A stretch of 64,000 nucleotides of DNA from an uncultured Planctomycetota bacterium (GTDB lineage: Bacteria; Planctomycetota; UBA1135; GCA-002686595). The notes beneath the pieces were generated by a model. The model worked only from the letters and a program-made list of their open reading frames with translations. It was not told the DNA's origin and did not search any database. Positions 27,614 through 37,149 of the stretch are shown one piece after another (position 1 is the first letter of the stretch; the number at the start of each line of letters is the position of its first letter). Both the position numbers and the translations under genes were made by a program. The DNA is taken from NCBI GenBank assembly GCA_903928115.1, contig CAIYPP010000040.1, forward strand, positions 111,464 to 175,463, read 5' to 3'.

Positions 27614-27641
27614 GTCCATCTGCACGAGTGGGGGAGCGTCG

Positions 27642-28454
27642 ATGACGGTCGGAGAAGGCCTCGGTTGGGAGCGCGGGCGCGAGCTGGAGCTCTGCCTGCA
27701 GGGCGCGCACGTGACGCGCTGGCGCGACGTGCTGTTCCTATCGTCCCGCAGCCGCTTCGAACCGGGCGTCGCCATCCGCGGTGGCATCCCCGTGATCTTC
27801 CCGTGGTTTGGGGACGATCCGCTCCAGCAAGGTCGCGGTGCCCACGGCTTCGCACGGCGGCTCCCGTGGCGCTGTGTCGACGCCCAGCACGGTGCGAGCG
27901 GATCGCGGGTGACGTTGGAGCTCACGGAGAGCGACGCCACGCGCGCGGTGTGGCCCGAGAGCTTTCGCGCGCGGCTCGAAGTGCGCGCTGCCGAGCGTCT
28001 GGAGGTCGCGCTGGAGGTGCAAAACCTCGGCCGCGAGGCCTTTCGCTTCGAAGCAGCGCTCCATACCTACCTGCGCGTCGGCGACGTGAGCCGCGTCCGT
28101 CTGAGCGGCCTCGAAGGCGCCCGCTACCTCGACAAGCTCGCTGGCTTCGCGGAGCGCCCCGCCACCGGCGCCCCGCTCACCTTCACCGGCCCCATCGACC
28201 GGGTGTACCTCGACACCGACGCCACCTGCGTGCTCGACGATGCCGCGCTCGGCCGGACCCTCGTGGTCGAGAAGCAGGGTTCGCGCTCGACCGTGGTGTG
28301 GAGCACGTGGGCGGAGGCCGCCGCCAAGCTCGCGGACCTAGGGGACGAGTGGCCGCGGTTTCTGTGCGTCGAGACGGCCAACGTCGGCACGAGCGCGGTC
28401 GAGCTTGCCCCGGGCGCGTCGCACCGCATGTCGGTTGCGCTCGCCGTGCGTTGA
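27642..28454 (+). CDS. D-hexose-6-phosphate mutarotase (aldose 1-epimerase family)
   Basis: 270 residues from ATG 27642. GAHVTRW, IRGGIPVIFPWFG, RGAHGFARRLPW, EAALHTYLRV, and LCVETANV match the YeaD-type glucose-6-phosphate 1-epimerase family. It interconverts anomers of hexose 6-phosphates and is cytoplasmic. It is the first gene of a forward run that continues with yqeY-like, murJ and nrdJ. Confidence 0.88.
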   Translation: MTVGEGLGWERGRELELCLQGAHVTRWRDVLFLSSRSRFEPGVAIRGGIPVIFPWFGDDPLQQGRGAHGFARRLPWRCVDAQHGASGSRVTLELTESDATRAVWPESFRARLEVRAAERLEVALEVQNLGREAFRFEAALHTYLRVGDVSRVRLSGLEGARYLDKLAGFAERPATGAPLTFTGPIDRVYLDTDATCVLDDAALGRTLVVEKQGSRSTVVWSTWAEAAAKLADLGDEWPRFLCVETANVGTSAVELAPGASHRMSVALAVR

Positions 28455-28532
28455 GGCCGGGTGCTTGGGTTTGCGAGCGCTGGCGCGCTAGCATCGGGAG
28501 TCCGCGATGAGACGCGGGAATCGAGGGGACGA

Positions 28533-28976
28533 ATGTCGCTGTATGAAAAACTGCAGGGGGATGTGAAGCAGGCGATGTTGGCGCGCGATGAGATCTCGCG
28601 CGACACACTGCGCATGCTCGTGGCGGCGGTGAAGAAGCAGGAGCTCGAGCAAGGCAAGGAGATCACCGACGAGCTGGTGATGTCGATCTTGCAGGGAGCG
28701 GCGAAGACGCGCGCGGAGTCGATCGCGCAGTTCACGGCTGCGGGTCGCCACGACCTCGTTGCGAAGGAACAAGCGGAGCTCGCGGTCGTGCGGCGCTACC
28801 TGCCGCAGCAGCTCGACGAAGCGCAGACGCGCGCGGCGGTGGTGGCGCTGATCGCCGAGCTCGGCATCTCGTCGAAGAAGGACGTCGGCACGCTGATGAA
28901 GGCGGCGATGGCGAAGCACAAGGGCGTGATCGACGGAAAGCTCGTTCAGAAGCTCGCCGGCGAGTTGCTCGCCTGA
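28533..28976 (+). CDS. GatB/YqeY domain protein
   Basis: 147 residues from ATG 28533, preceded by a purine-rich GAGGGGACGA. SLYEKLQGDVKQAMLARDEI, LVAKEQAELAVVRRYLPQQL, and GTLMKAAMAKHKGVIDGKLV are typical of the YqeY family, which shares the tail domain of the GatB amidotransferase subunit. The role is poorly understood; a link to tRNA metabolism is inferred only from domain sharing. Confidence 0.9.
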   Translation: MSLYEKLQGDVKQAMLARDEISRDTLRMLVAAVKKQELEQGKEITDELVMSILQGAAKTRAESIAQFTAAGRHDLVAKEQAELAVVRRYLPQQLDEAQTRAAVVALIAELGISSKKDVGTLMKAAMAKHKGVIDGKLVQKLAGELLA

Positions 28977-29027
28977 GCGGGCGCGTGAGAGGTTGAGGGC
29001 ACGCGCGGGGGGCGCGGGAGCGGGACC

Positions 29028-30719
29028 ATGATCAACAGCGAGGGGGCGGCGCTGCCGCAAGCCGATGTCGCGGGCCGTCACAAGCGGCTGGTGGCGCGGA
29101 CGATGCTCATCTCGGTTTTCACCGCGATTTCGCGCATTCTGGGCTACGGCCGCGAAGCTCTCACGGCGGCGCTCTTCGGCGACACGTCGGCGGTCTACGA
29201 CGCCTTCGTGACCGCGTGGCGCGTGCCGAACCTCTTCCGCCGACTCCTCGGCGAAGGCGCTGTGTCGACCTCGCTCGTGCGCGAGATGACCAAGGAAGAC
29301 CACGAGCGCGGCAACGAGGCCGGTCGTGTGCTCATGTGGGAGACGCTGCGGCTCGCGGCGTGGATCCTCTTCTCGCTCACGGTCGTGATCATGGGCGCTG
29401 TGTCGCTCATGCCGGACACGATGCCCTTCACCGGCTGGCGCTGGCTCGGCGACGACGCAGCGGCGATGCGCGAGCTCACCGTGCAGGTGACGCCGTACGT
29501 GATCGCGATCTGTCTCGCGGCACTTGCGGGCGGCGCGCTGTCGGTGCGCGGTCGTTTCACGGGCACGAGTGCGGGGCCGGGCGTGATGAACGTCATCGCG
29601 ATCCTGACGCTGCTCCTGATCGGCTGGCGCTTCGGTTGGCAAGGCCTTGGACCGGACGACGGTGCGGCGGGGCGCGAGCGCCACTTGGACATGGCGCGCT
29701 GGTTCTCCTGGGGCTTGCTCGCGAGCGGCGTAGCCCAACTGGCGATGCTCGTTCCCGAGCTGCGCGCCGCGAAGCTCCTTGGGCATTTCACGCCTTCGCC
29801 CGAGACGCGCGCGAAGGCGGTGCACGTGCTGAAGACGAGCCTGCCCGTCGCTCTCGGCGCAGCCGTGTATCAGATCAACGTGCTCGTCGACAGCTTCATG
29901 GCCAACAACCTCCTCGAGGTCGGCGGCGCTTCGACGTACTACTACGCCAACCGCATCCAACAGCTACCGCTGGCGCTGGTCGCGACGGCGGCGACCACGG
30001 CCGTCTTCCCTGCGATGCAAGCGCTCGCGCAGAAGCGCGCGTTCGGCGAGCTGCGCCGCTTGCACGAGCAGACGCACTTGGGGATCGCCTTCATCGCGCT
30101 GCCGGCGAGCATCGGTCTCTTCCTGCTCGCGACGCCCGTGACCACGGTCTTGCTCGAGCACGGCGAGTTCTCCGCGCGCGGCGTCGAACGCACCGCGGAC
30201 GCGATCTCGATGCTGTGCATCGCGCTGCTCCCCGGTGGAGCGGTCGCGCTCGTCACGCGTGCGTTCTTCGCCCTCGGCGACTACCGCACGCCGGTGCGTG
30301 TCTCGATGGCGATGCTCGTGCTCAACGTCGTGCTCAACCTTGCCTTCGTCGTCGGGCTCGGAATGGACACGGGCGGTCTCGCGCTCGCGACGGCGCTCGT
30401 CAGCTGGCTGAACGTGCTCGTGCTCCTGCCCGCGCTCCAGACCCGCCTGCGAGAGCAGGAAGGCGGCGATGTCGCGGGCCTCCCCGAGCTGGGGTCGCGG
30501 ATCGCACGCATGCTCGCGGCGGCGGTCGCGAGCGGCGGCGCGGCCTTCGGCGCCTACCGCGCGCTGGCCGAGGGCCCGGATTCGGTGACGGCCCTCTTCG
30601 TTGCAATCGCTTGCGGCGTAGGGAGTTACATCGTCGCAGCCCAACTGCTGGGCTGCCCCGAGTGGCTCGAGACCCGCGCCCGCATCGAGGGCAAGCTGCG
30701 CCGCAAGCTCGGACGCTAG
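29028..30719 (+). CDS. murJ: Lipid II flippase MurJ
   Basis: 563 residues with about 14 hydrophobic segments. SVFTAISRILGYGREALTAA near the N-terminus and AFVTAWRVPNLFRRLLGEGAVSTS are strongly diagnostic of MurJ. NNLLEVGGASTYYYANRIQQLPLALVA lies in the middle. It flips lipid II across the cytoplasmic membrane for peptidoglycan synthesis. Its presence, with dapF, shows that this bacterium makes peptidoglycan. It sits between the yqeY-like gene and nrdJ in one transcription direction. Confidence 0.93.
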   Translation: MINSEGAALPQADVAGRHKRLVARTMLISVFTAISRILGYGREALTAALFGDTSAVYDAFVTAWRVPNLFRRLLGEGAVSTSLVREMTKEDHERGNEAGRVLMWETLRLAAWILFSLTVVIMGAVSLMPDTMPFTGWRWLGDDAAAMRELTVQVTPYVIAICLAALAGGALSVRGRFTGTSAGPGVMNVIAILTLLLIGWRFGWQGLGPDDGAAGRERHLDMARWFSWGLLASGVAQLAMLVPELRAAKLLGHFTPSPETRAKAVHVLKTSLPVALGAAVYQINVLVDSFMANNLLEVGGASTYYYANRIQQLPLALVATAATTAVFPAMQALAQKRAFGELRRLHEQTHLGIAFIALPASIGLFLLATPVTTVLLEHGEFSARGVERTADAISMLCIALLPGGAVALVTRAFFALGDYRTPVRVSMAMLVLNVVLNLAFVVGLGMDTGGLALATALVSWLNVLVLLPALQTRLREQEGGDVAGLPELGSRIARMLAAAVASGGAAFGAYRALAEGPDSVTALFVAIACGVGSYIVAAQLLGCPEWLETRARIEGKLRRKLGR

Positions 30720-30748
30720 GGAAGTCGCATTCGAGGGCGCGAGGCTAA

Positions 30749-33475
30749 GTGCTTGCGAGCCAAGCGCTGGCGAAGAGTTCGGCCGTTTTGGCGCGGCTCT
30801 CCGGCGAGAGCGGCGCTAGCTTGGACCCTTCCGCCGTCATGGGCATTCAGGGGGTCGCGAGGGCGACCCGCCTGTGGCGCGCGGAGGCCGACGAACTCGC
30901 TCTCCCACAGGTCGCGCACGTGAACCCCGTGTCTCAAGCCTCCAAGAAGACGTCCCCGACTCCCCCGACCCGCGAAGAAGCGCTGCGCGCGCTCGAACAG
31001 GTCGATCCGCCGCGCGACCTCCACGATCCGGAGCTCTCCGAGAACGCGAAGAAGGTCCTCGCGCAGCGCTACCTCAAGAAGGACCTCACCACGGGCAAGG
31101 TCAACGAGACGCCGCGTCAACTGTATTGGCGCGTCGCGACCTGCGTCGCCAAGCCGGAGCTCACGTTCCCCGGCGGCAGCCCCGAGAAGGCGCTCGCGAT
31201 CGCGCGCGAGTTCTACGACCTGATGGCGCGTCGCCAGTTCATGCCCAACAGCCCGACGCTGATGAACGCGGGCCGCGAGATGGGGATGCTCTCGGCGTGC
31301 TTCGTTCTGCCGGTCGAGGACTCGATCGAAGGCATCTTCGACTCGGTCAAGGCGACGGCGCTGATCCAGAAGGCCGGCGGAGGCACGGGCTTCTCCTTCT
31401 CGCGTCTGCGTCCGCAGGGTGATGTCGTTGCGAGCTCCGGCGGCACTACCGAGGGCCCGCTGTCGTTCATTCAGGTCTTCTCGAAGGCCACCGACGCGAT
31501 CCAGCAGGGCGCGTTCCGCCGCGGCGCGAACATGGGCATCCTGCGCGTCGATCACCCCGATGTGATCACGTTCATCCAGTTCAAGGACGACCTCAGCAAG
31601 CTCCAGAACTACAACATCTCGGTCACCGTCACCGACAAGTTCGTGCAGGAGCTGCGCTCGAACCCGCGCGTTCCGCATCAGGTGCAGAACCCGCGCACCC
31701 GCGAGTGGAAGAAGCTCGAGAAGAAGGGCGCCGACGGCAAGGGTACCGGCGAGTACTGGACGGTCGGTGAGGTCTGGGACCTGATCATCGAGCACGCGTG
31801 GCGCACGGGCGAGCCGGGCGTCGTGTTCATCGACCGCGTCAACGCCAAGAACCCGATCAAGAACGTCGGCCTGATCGAAGCGACCAACCCCTGCGGCGAG
31901 CAGCCGCTGCACCCGTACGACTCGTGCAACCTGGGCTCGATCAACCTCGGCCTCTTCGTGCACGGCGAGGGCGCGCAGGCGCGCTTCGACTGGGATGAGT
32001 ACAAGGCCGTGATCCACACGACCACGCGCTTCCTCGACAACGTCATCGAGGCCAACAAGTACCCGCTGCCGCAGATCGAGACGATGTCGAAGACGACGCG
32101 TCGCATCGGCCTCGGCGTGATGGGCTTTGCCGACGCACTCTTCAAGCTCGGCCTCGCCTACGACACGGCCGAGGGCTGCGCCTTCGGCGAGCAGGTGATG
32201 AAGGTGCTGAACGAGGAGTCGCACCTTGCGAGCGAGTCGCTCGCGGAAGACCGCGGCGTGTTCCCGGCGTGGGAGGGCTCGGACTGGCAGAAGCAGGGGC
32301 GCCGCCTGCGCAACAGCTACACGACGACGGTTGCGCCGACCGGCACGATCTCGATCATCGCCGATTGCTCGGGCGGCATCGAGCCGATGTTCAGCCTCGC
32401 CTTCATCCGTCAAGTGATGAAGGACACCTCGGGCAAGCCGACGGTGATGCGCGAGGTGAACTACGTCTTCGAGGAGGCCGCGAAGAAGCGTGGCGTCTGG
32501 TCGGAGGCGCTGCTCGACAAGATGCTCGAGCGTGGCACGCTCGCCGGGCTCGACGAGGTGCCCGCCGACATGCGCCGCGTGTTCGTCACCGCGCGCGACA
32601 TCACGCCCTACTGGCACATGAAGATGCAGTCGGCGTTCCAGCGCCACTGCGACTCGTCGATCTCCAAGACGATCAACTTCCCCAACGAGGCCTCGGTCGA
32701 GGACATCCGCTCGATCTTCGAGCTCGCGATCGACGAAGACGTGAAGGGCGTCACCGTCTACCGCGATGGATGCCGCGACCTGCAGCCGATGGCGCTCAAG
32801 GGCTCGACCAAGCGCAAGGAAGACGCGCCGAAGGCCGAGGCCCCGTCGCTCTCCGACACGGCGTTCCTCATGCCGCAGGCGCTCGACCCGCAGCCCGTGC
32901 GTCTGCCGGAGATCATGCCGAGCCTGCGCATTCGCCAGATGACGCCCTTCGGCAACATGCACGTGAAGATCTCGGTCGACCCCGTGCAGGGCAAGGAACG
33001 CGAGGTCTTCGCGCAGCTCGGCAAGGGCGGCGACGTCGCCAACTCCGACCTCGAGGCCATCTGCCGCATCCTCTCGCTGTGGCTGCGCTCGAACGGCTCG
33101 ATGGAGCTCGCGCTCAAGCAGCTCGAAGGCATCGGCTCGTCCCTCTCCGTTCCGACGCGCGACGGCCGCATCATGTCGCTGCCCGACGGCCTCGCGAAGG
33201 CGATCCACCGCTACCTCGACGCGAAGAAGCAGTACGGCCTCGAAGCCCTGCTGCTCGGCCGCGCGACGCTCGACGGTCCGACGCCCGCTGCGGCCGCACC
33301 CACGCAGATTGCCGCGCCCACACCGACTCCGACGCCGAGCGCGCCCAAGGCCGCGGGCAACACCGCACCGCGCAACGTGGGCCACTACAAGCTGAAGTGC
33401 CCGGCTTGCGAGGGCGAGCTCGCGTTCATGGAAGGCTGCGTGAAGTGCCACGGCTGCGGCTTCAGCCAGTGCTGA
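30749..33475 (+). CDS. nrdJ: Adenosylcobalamin-dependent (class II) ribonucleoside-diphosphate reductase
   Basis: 908 residues if GTG 30749 is used; ATG 30839 and GTG 30920 are alternatives, because family similarity begins only near residue 70. NSPTLMNAG (about 167), LSACFVLPVEDSIEG, AGGGTGFSFSRLRP, NPCGEQPLHPYDSCNLGSI (about 380, substrate-site and catalytic cysteines), and VAPTGTISIIADCSGGIEP identify the enzyme. The C-terminal CPACEGELAFMEGC and CHGCGFSQC resemble the zinc-ribbon redox tail of long class II enzymes. It makes deoxyribonucleotides using coenzyme B12 and works without oxygen. It is 29 bp after murJ and ends before a strong terminator. Confidence 0.93.
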   Translation: MLASQALAKSSAVLARLSGESGASLDPSAVMGIQGVARATRLWRAEADELALPQVAHVNPVSQASKKTSPTPPTREEALRALEQVDPPRDLHDPELSENAKKVLAQRYLKKDLTTGKVNETPRQLYWRVATCVAKPELTFPGGSPEKALAIAREFYDLMARRQFMPNSPTLMNAGREMGMLSACFVLPVEDSIEGIFDSVKATALIQKAGGGTGFSFSRLRPQGDVVASSGGTTEGPLSFIQVFSKATDAIQQGAFRRGANMGILRVDHPDVITFIQFKDDLSKLQNYNISVTVTDKFVQELRSNPRVPHQVQNPRTREWKKLEKKGADGKGTGEYWTVGEVWDLIIEHAWRTGEPGVVFIDRVNAKNPIKNVGLIEATNPCGEQPLHPYDSCNLGSINLGLFVHGEGAQARFDWDEYKAVIHTTTRFLDNVIEANKYPLPQIETMSKTTRRIGLGVMGFADALFKLGLAYDTAEGCAFGEQVMKVLNEESHLASESLAEDRGVFPAWEGSDWQKQGRRLRNSYTTTVAPTGTISIIADCSGGIEPMFSLAFIRQVMKDTSGKPTVMREVNYVFEEAAKKRGVWSEALLDKMLERGTLAGLDEVPADMRRVFVTARDITPYWHMKMQSAFQRHCDSSISKTINFPNEASVEDIRSIFELAIDEDVKGVTVYRDGCRDLQPMALKGSTKRKEDAPKAEAPSLSDTAFLMPQALDPQPVRLPEIMPSLRIRQMTPFGNMHVKISVDPVQGKEREVFAQLGKGGDVANSDLEAICRILSLWLRSNGSMELALKQLEGIGSSLSVPTRDGRIMSLPDGLAKAIHRYLDAKKQYGLEALLLGRATLDGPTPAAAAPTQIAAPTPTPTPSAPKAAGNTAPRNVGHYKLKCPACEGELAFMEGCVKCHGCGFSQC

Positions 33476-33513
33476 GACTGCGCGCCGCCGCGCTGAACAG
33501 CTTCGGTTTCTGT

Positions 33514-33546
33514 GCGCCCGCTGCGGAACTCGACCGCAGCGGGCGC
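33514..33546 (+). terminator. Terminator after nrdJ
   Basis: A perfect 13-bp GC-rich stem (33514-33526 with 33534-33546) encloses a 7-nt loop, 38 bp after the nrdJ stop. A short CTTT follows. It ends the mutarotase-yqeY-murJ-nrdJ run. Confidence 0.8.
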
Positions 33547-33802
33547 GCTGCCTTTCAGCGCAGCACGACAGCAACTTTCCGACTCACGAAGCAGATAAAT
33601 GCGATTCAAGATCTTGAATCGGCTTTTCAAGCGTTGTTTTACAAAGCGATTTTTTCTGCGTCATTCGAAAGCCGACGCAAAAATCCTCCACGCCATTGCG
33701 TGATCGCAGGCGCGACGCGAAAAGATCCGCGCATCGCGTCTCCGCGCTCCAAAGGTCGAGTGCGAAGGGCGCGAGAGGCGCTTCCTTCCAGCGAGGGCTT
33801 TC
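33547..33802 (+). promoter_or_regulatory. AT-richer intergenic region with 18-bp perfect palindrome
   Basis: The region from the nrdJ terminator to the next gene is clearly richer in A and T than its surroundings. It contains the perfect 18-bp palindrome GATTCAAGATCTTGAATC at 33603-33620, with no loop, which suits a dimeric repressor or activator better than a terminator. It lies about 180 bp before the next start codon. Otherwise I see no gene. Confidence 0.5.
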
Positions 33803-34399
33803 ATGCAGGGCCATTGGCACGATTTCATCGAACACTCGGGGCGTGACTTCGAAACCGCGCAGCAGCGCAGCGGCTTTCAGTGCAAGGAGCGAGAGCTGCA
33901 GGATGACGTCGAGTTTCGACTGCTGAGCCGCTGTGAGCTCGACGTCGCGCTGTTCACTTCGTTCTGCGAGTCGCGCGCGCTGATGCGCATCACGGCCTAC
34001 ATGATCTGCGAACTCGAAGAGTGGCAGTTGGAACCCGTCTTCCGCTTCTGTCACCTCGCCAGCGATGAAATCGAGCTCGGGGCTTTCGACCTCGACGGTG
34101 ATCTCGACACCCGCTACCGCTTCAAGATCCCCTTTCCGAAGTCGGGGCTCGACGTCCACTTTGCACGCAAGGTCCTGCTGTCGTCGTTTGTGACCTTCGC
34201 GGAGTTCCAGCGTGTGTTGCCGCTCGTCTTGCGAAGTGAGCTCGATCCCGCGCAGGCGGCGGAGCTCGTGGGGGAGCGGATCGAGCACTCCAAGCTCGCC
34301 GACTCCATCCTCGGTGGCCCGTCCGAGTCGCTCTGGCGCCCGCGCTGGAACCCGTTCGAGGGCGGTGGCACCGAGAGCGGGCCCGAGCTGCTCAACTGA
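33803..34399 (+). CDS. Hypothetical protein
   Basis: 198 residues from ATG 33803, acidic and without signal or membrane segments. The sequence RLLSRCELDVALFTSFCESRALMRITAYMICELEEW and the later FKIPFPKSGLDVHFARKVLL suggest a mixed alpha/beta fold, perhaps with loose likeness to YbjN-type chaperone-like proteins, but I do not recognise it. It follows an AT-richer region with an 18-bp palindrome and precedes the lipase-like gene by 89 bp. Confidence 0.55.
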   Translation: MQGHWHDFIEHSGRDFETAQQRSGFQCKERELQDDVEFRLLSRCELDVALFTSFCESRALMRITAYMICELEEWQLEPVFRFCHLASDEIELGAFDLDGDLDTRYRFKIPFPKSGLDVHFARKVLLSSFVTFAEFQRVLPLVLRSELDPAQAAELVGERIEHSKLADSILGGPSESLWRPRWNPFEGGGTESGPELLN

Positions 34400-34488
34400 G
34401 CGTTGCGCGCGGCCAATCGCTGCGCACTAGCTCGGCTTGCGACCCGTCGCGAGCGGCTCCATGCTCCGCAGCACGGAGGACCGCCCGC

Positions 34489-35991
34489 ATGGCCGCTCGA
34501 AAGCAGCTCGTCGTCTTCGTTCACGGCTGGAGTGTCAGCAACCTCGACACCTACGGCGGTCTCCCCGCGCGCATCGTCGCGGAGGCGGCACGCGCGGGTG
34601 TCGAGGTCACGACCAAGGATGTCTTCCTCGGGAAGTACGTCAGCTTCCGCGATGAGGTGCGGGTCCCGGACATCGCCTACGCGTTCCAGCGCGCGTTCGA
34701 GCGCGACCTCGCAGCGCTCGTGCGCAAACACGGTCGCTTTGTCGCCATCACGCACTCGACCGGTGGCCCCGTGATGCGCGAGTGGGCGCACCGCTTCCAC
34801 GTCGCGGGCGGCGGGCCGATGTCGCACCTCGTGATGCTCGCGCCTGCGAACTTCGGTTCGGCGCTCGCACAGCTCGGAAAGAGTCGCTTGAGCCGCGTGA
34901 AGACGTGGTTCCAAGGCGTCGAGCCGGGCAGCGGCGTGCTCGACTGGCTCGAGCTTGGCAGCCGCGAGAGCTGGGAGCTCAACACACGCTGGATCCGCGG
35001 CGAATCGATCGCTCCGGGTCCCGACGGCGTGTTCCAGTTCGTGCTCACGGGCCAGACGATCGATCGCAAGCTGTACGACGCGCTCAACAGCTACACGGGC
35101 GAGCTCGGGAGCGACGGCGTGGTGCGCGTGGCGGCGGCAAACCTCAACGCGACGTACGTTCGACTCGAACAGGCGTCGTCGTCGAGTAGCACCGATGCGC
35201 GCAAGTCCCTTTCGCTCGCTCTCGCCGAGCCCGCGCGTCGCGCGCCGCGCACAGCGATGCTCGTCGTGCCGCAGAAATCGCACTCAGGCTCCGAGCGCGG
35301 CATCCTGCGCAGCGTGAAGAGCGCCCCGAGCGCGCGCGGCGCGGACCGTGATCGCCCCATCATCGACGCGTTGCTCGAGTGCATCGGAGTGCGCACGGTG
35401 CGGCAATACGAGCAGCTGTGTGCCACGTTCGAAGAGCGCACGCTCGCGACGCAAGCGGCCGAGCGCGTCGAGGTAGAGGAGAGGCTGCTCGGGGATCGGC
35501 ACTACATCCACGATCACCGCAGCATGGTGATTTGGCGCGTACGCGACACGAGCGGCGCGGCGGTCGTGGACTTCGACTTGCTCTTCACGGCCGGCCCGGA
35601 CGCGAACCCCAACGCTCTCCCCGAGGGCTTCGTGACCGACCGCCAGCGCAACCAGCGCGACGGCGGCACGCTGACACACTTCTTCAATCACGACGCGATG
35701 TTCGGCAGCGAAGAGCTCGTCCACCGCGGCGAGGTCCTGCGACGCGCACGCCGCGGAACGGACACGTTCGGCCTGCGGATCGAACCGCGGCCAGCGACCG
35801 GCTTCGTTCACTATCTGCCGGCGGAAGCCAAGCCGAGCGGCGAGCTGCTCGCGACGCTCCTGCGACCGAACGAGACGACGCTCGTCGACATCGTGCTGCG
35901 CCGCAACGTGCACGAGGGCGTGTTCCGTCTGAAGCAGGGCACCGATGCCAGCGGCCGCTTCGACCGCGACGAGCCCGGTCCCATCGTCTGA
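34489..35991 (+). CDS. Lipase-like alpha/beta hydrolase with C-terminal extension
   Basis: 500 residues. The N-terminal VVFVHGWSVSNLDTYG supplies the oxyanion-hole HG motif, and ITHSTGGPVMREW holds the nucleophile serine in a variant elbow (HST in place of the usual GxSxG). LVMLAPANFGSALAQLG resembles secreted triacylglycerol lipases. From about residue 310 a further domain (RTVRQYEQL, HYIHDHRSMVIWRVRD, TPFE-like sequences absent) is not recognised. No signal peptide is seen. The lipase-like fold is likely; the substrate is not known. Confidence 0.7.
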   Translation: MAARKQLVVFVHGWSVSNLDTYGGLPARIVAEAARAGVEVTTKDVFLGKYVSFRDEVRVPDIAYAFQRAFERDLAALVRKHGRFVAITHSTGGPVMREWAHRFHVAGGGPMSHLVMLAPANFGSALAQLGKSRLSRVKTWFQGVEPGSGVLDWLELGSRESWELNTRWIRGESIAPGPDGVFQFVLTGQTIDRKLYDALNSYTGELGSDGVVRVAAANLNATYVRLEQASSSSSTDARKSLSLALAEPARRAPRTAMLVVPQKSHSGSERGILRSVKSAPSARGADRDRPIIDALLECIGVRTVRQYEQLCATFEERTLATQAAERVEVEERLLGDRHYIHDHRSMVIWRVRDTSGAAVVDFDLLFTAGPDANPNALPEGFVTDRQRNQRDGGTLTHFFNHDAMFGSEELVHRGEVLRRARRGTDTFGLRIEPRPATGFVHYLPAEAKPSGELLATLLRPNETTLVDIVLRRNVHEGVFRLKQGTDASGRFDRDEPGPIV

Positions 35992-36014
35992 GGGTGACGT
36001 GTAGACTGCCGCGC

Positions 36015-36560
36015 ATGCCGAGCAAGGCCACCACCGTCGCCGAGTACCTGTCGGAGCTTCCCGAAGACCGCCGTGCCGCGCTCGAAGCGGTGCGCAAGGT
36101 GTTCCGCGCCCATCTCGACAAGCGCTTCGCGGAGGGCATGAGCTACGGGATGATCGGGTGGGCTGTGCCGCATTCGCTCTATCCGGCGGGGTATCACTGC
36201 AATCCCGCGCAGCCGCTGCCGTTCGCGGGCCTCGCCTCGCAAAAGAGCGGGATGTCGCTCCACCTCATCGGCCTGTACTACGACCAGCAAGGCGGGAAGC
36301 CAGGTCCGTTGCTGGAGTGGTTCACGTCTGCGTGGAAGAAGAGCGGCAAGAAGCTCGACATGGGCAAGGCCTGCATCCGCTTCAAGAAGGTCGACGACCT
36401 CGCGCTCGACGTGCTCGCAGAGGCGCTGCGCAAGCTGACCTACGAGAAGTTCATCGCCATGTACGAAGGTGCGCTCAGCGAGCGCAAGCCTTCGAAGGCT
36501 CACGTGCCGAAGAAGCGGCCCTCCGCAAAGGTCGCGGCACGCAAGCCGCGCTCGAGATAG
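36015..36560 (+). CDS. DUF1801 domain protein
   Basis: 181 residues from ATG 36015. TVAEYLSELPEDRRAALEAVR, GMSYGMIGW, and MSLHLIGLYY are typical of the DUF1801/YdhG-like family. A basic tail (KKRPSAKVAARKPRSR) follows and may bind nucleic acid. Function unknown. It begins 23 bp after the lipase-like gene. Confidence 0.82.
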   Translation: MPSKATTVAEYLSELPEDRRAALEAVRKVFRAHLDKRFAEGMSYGMIGWAVPHSLYPAGYHCNPAQPLPFAGLASQKSGMSLHLIGLYYDQQGGKPGPLLEWFTSAWKKSGKKLDMGKACIRFKKVDDLALDVLAEALRKLTYEKFIAMYEGALSERKPSKAHVPKKRPSAKVAARKPRSR

Positions 36561-36575
36561 ACACGCCTGTCGCGC

Positions 36576-36956
36576 TCACGCTCCGCCGGAGCGCTCGCTC
36601 GGACCCGGACTCAGCCACGTGCGCGGATAGCGCCGCAGCAGCGTTTCGGACTCCCAGAGCGCCGCGGCAAACAGCGCAAACACAGCCACGCCGCCGAGGA
36701 TCAGGGCCATGCGCAGCCACGGTTCGCCTTGTTCCATGCGGCGGGTTCCGAGCTGGAACGCGGTGAAGATCCAGACGCCGCTGATGGCCAGCAAGAGCAG
36801 CTGGAAGAACCGCGCTACGGCTCCGCTGCGATAGATCAGAAGTCCCAGGCTGATGAGCAGCGGCGGGATCAGCAGCACGAATCCGGCTCGAAACAGGTGC
36901 GCGCAGAAGATCAGCACGGAGAGCACGGTCGGGGTGAGCAGGAGCGCTGTCATCAC
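36576..36956 (-). CDS. Small multi-pass membrane protein, function unknown
   Basis: 126 residues with four hydrophobic segments (LTPTVLSVLIFCAHLF, FVLLIPPLLISLGLLIY, FFQLLLLAISGVWIFTAF, ALILGGVAVFALFAAALW). No family is recognised. It starts at ATG 36956 and is convergent with the DUF1801 gene. Confidence 0.6.
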   Translation of the reverse strand: MMTALLLTPTVLSVLIFCAHLFRAGFVLLIPPLLISLGLLIYRSGAVARFFQLLLLAISGVWIFTAFQLGTRRMEQGEPWLRMALILGGVAVFALFAAALWESETLLRRYPRTWLSPGPSERSGGA

Positions 36957-37149
36957 ATCGGCGAGGCTAAGTCCACAGCGCGCACCCCGCGATGCGCAGC
37001 ATGGCGCTGCCCACTACGTCCCCTTGCGCAGGTCCGCCGCACCATGCAGGGTCGAAACATGCTCCAGCTGGGGGGAATGCCCACCGAAGGGTCTCCAAGA
37101 GGCGCGCGAGCGAGAGCGACCGCGCCTTCCTCCCTTTGTGGACGTTACC

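Noticed and set aside
24255..27710. An 1151-codon open frame antisense to gyrA that runs into the flavin reductase frame
   Set aside because: The part opposite gyrA shows only the Asp/Leu/Val/Arg-rich composition expected from high-GC codon bias. Only the last 161 codons form a recognisable protein.
30716..33574. A 952-codon open frame antisense to nrdJ
   Set aside because: It has no recognisable motifs, and the opposite frame is a highly conserved enzyme. Stop codons are rare in this frame because of GC bias.
33601..33622. Second terminator after nrdJ
   Set aside because: The palindrome has no loop and no T-run directly after it, and a strong terminator already lies at 33514-33546.
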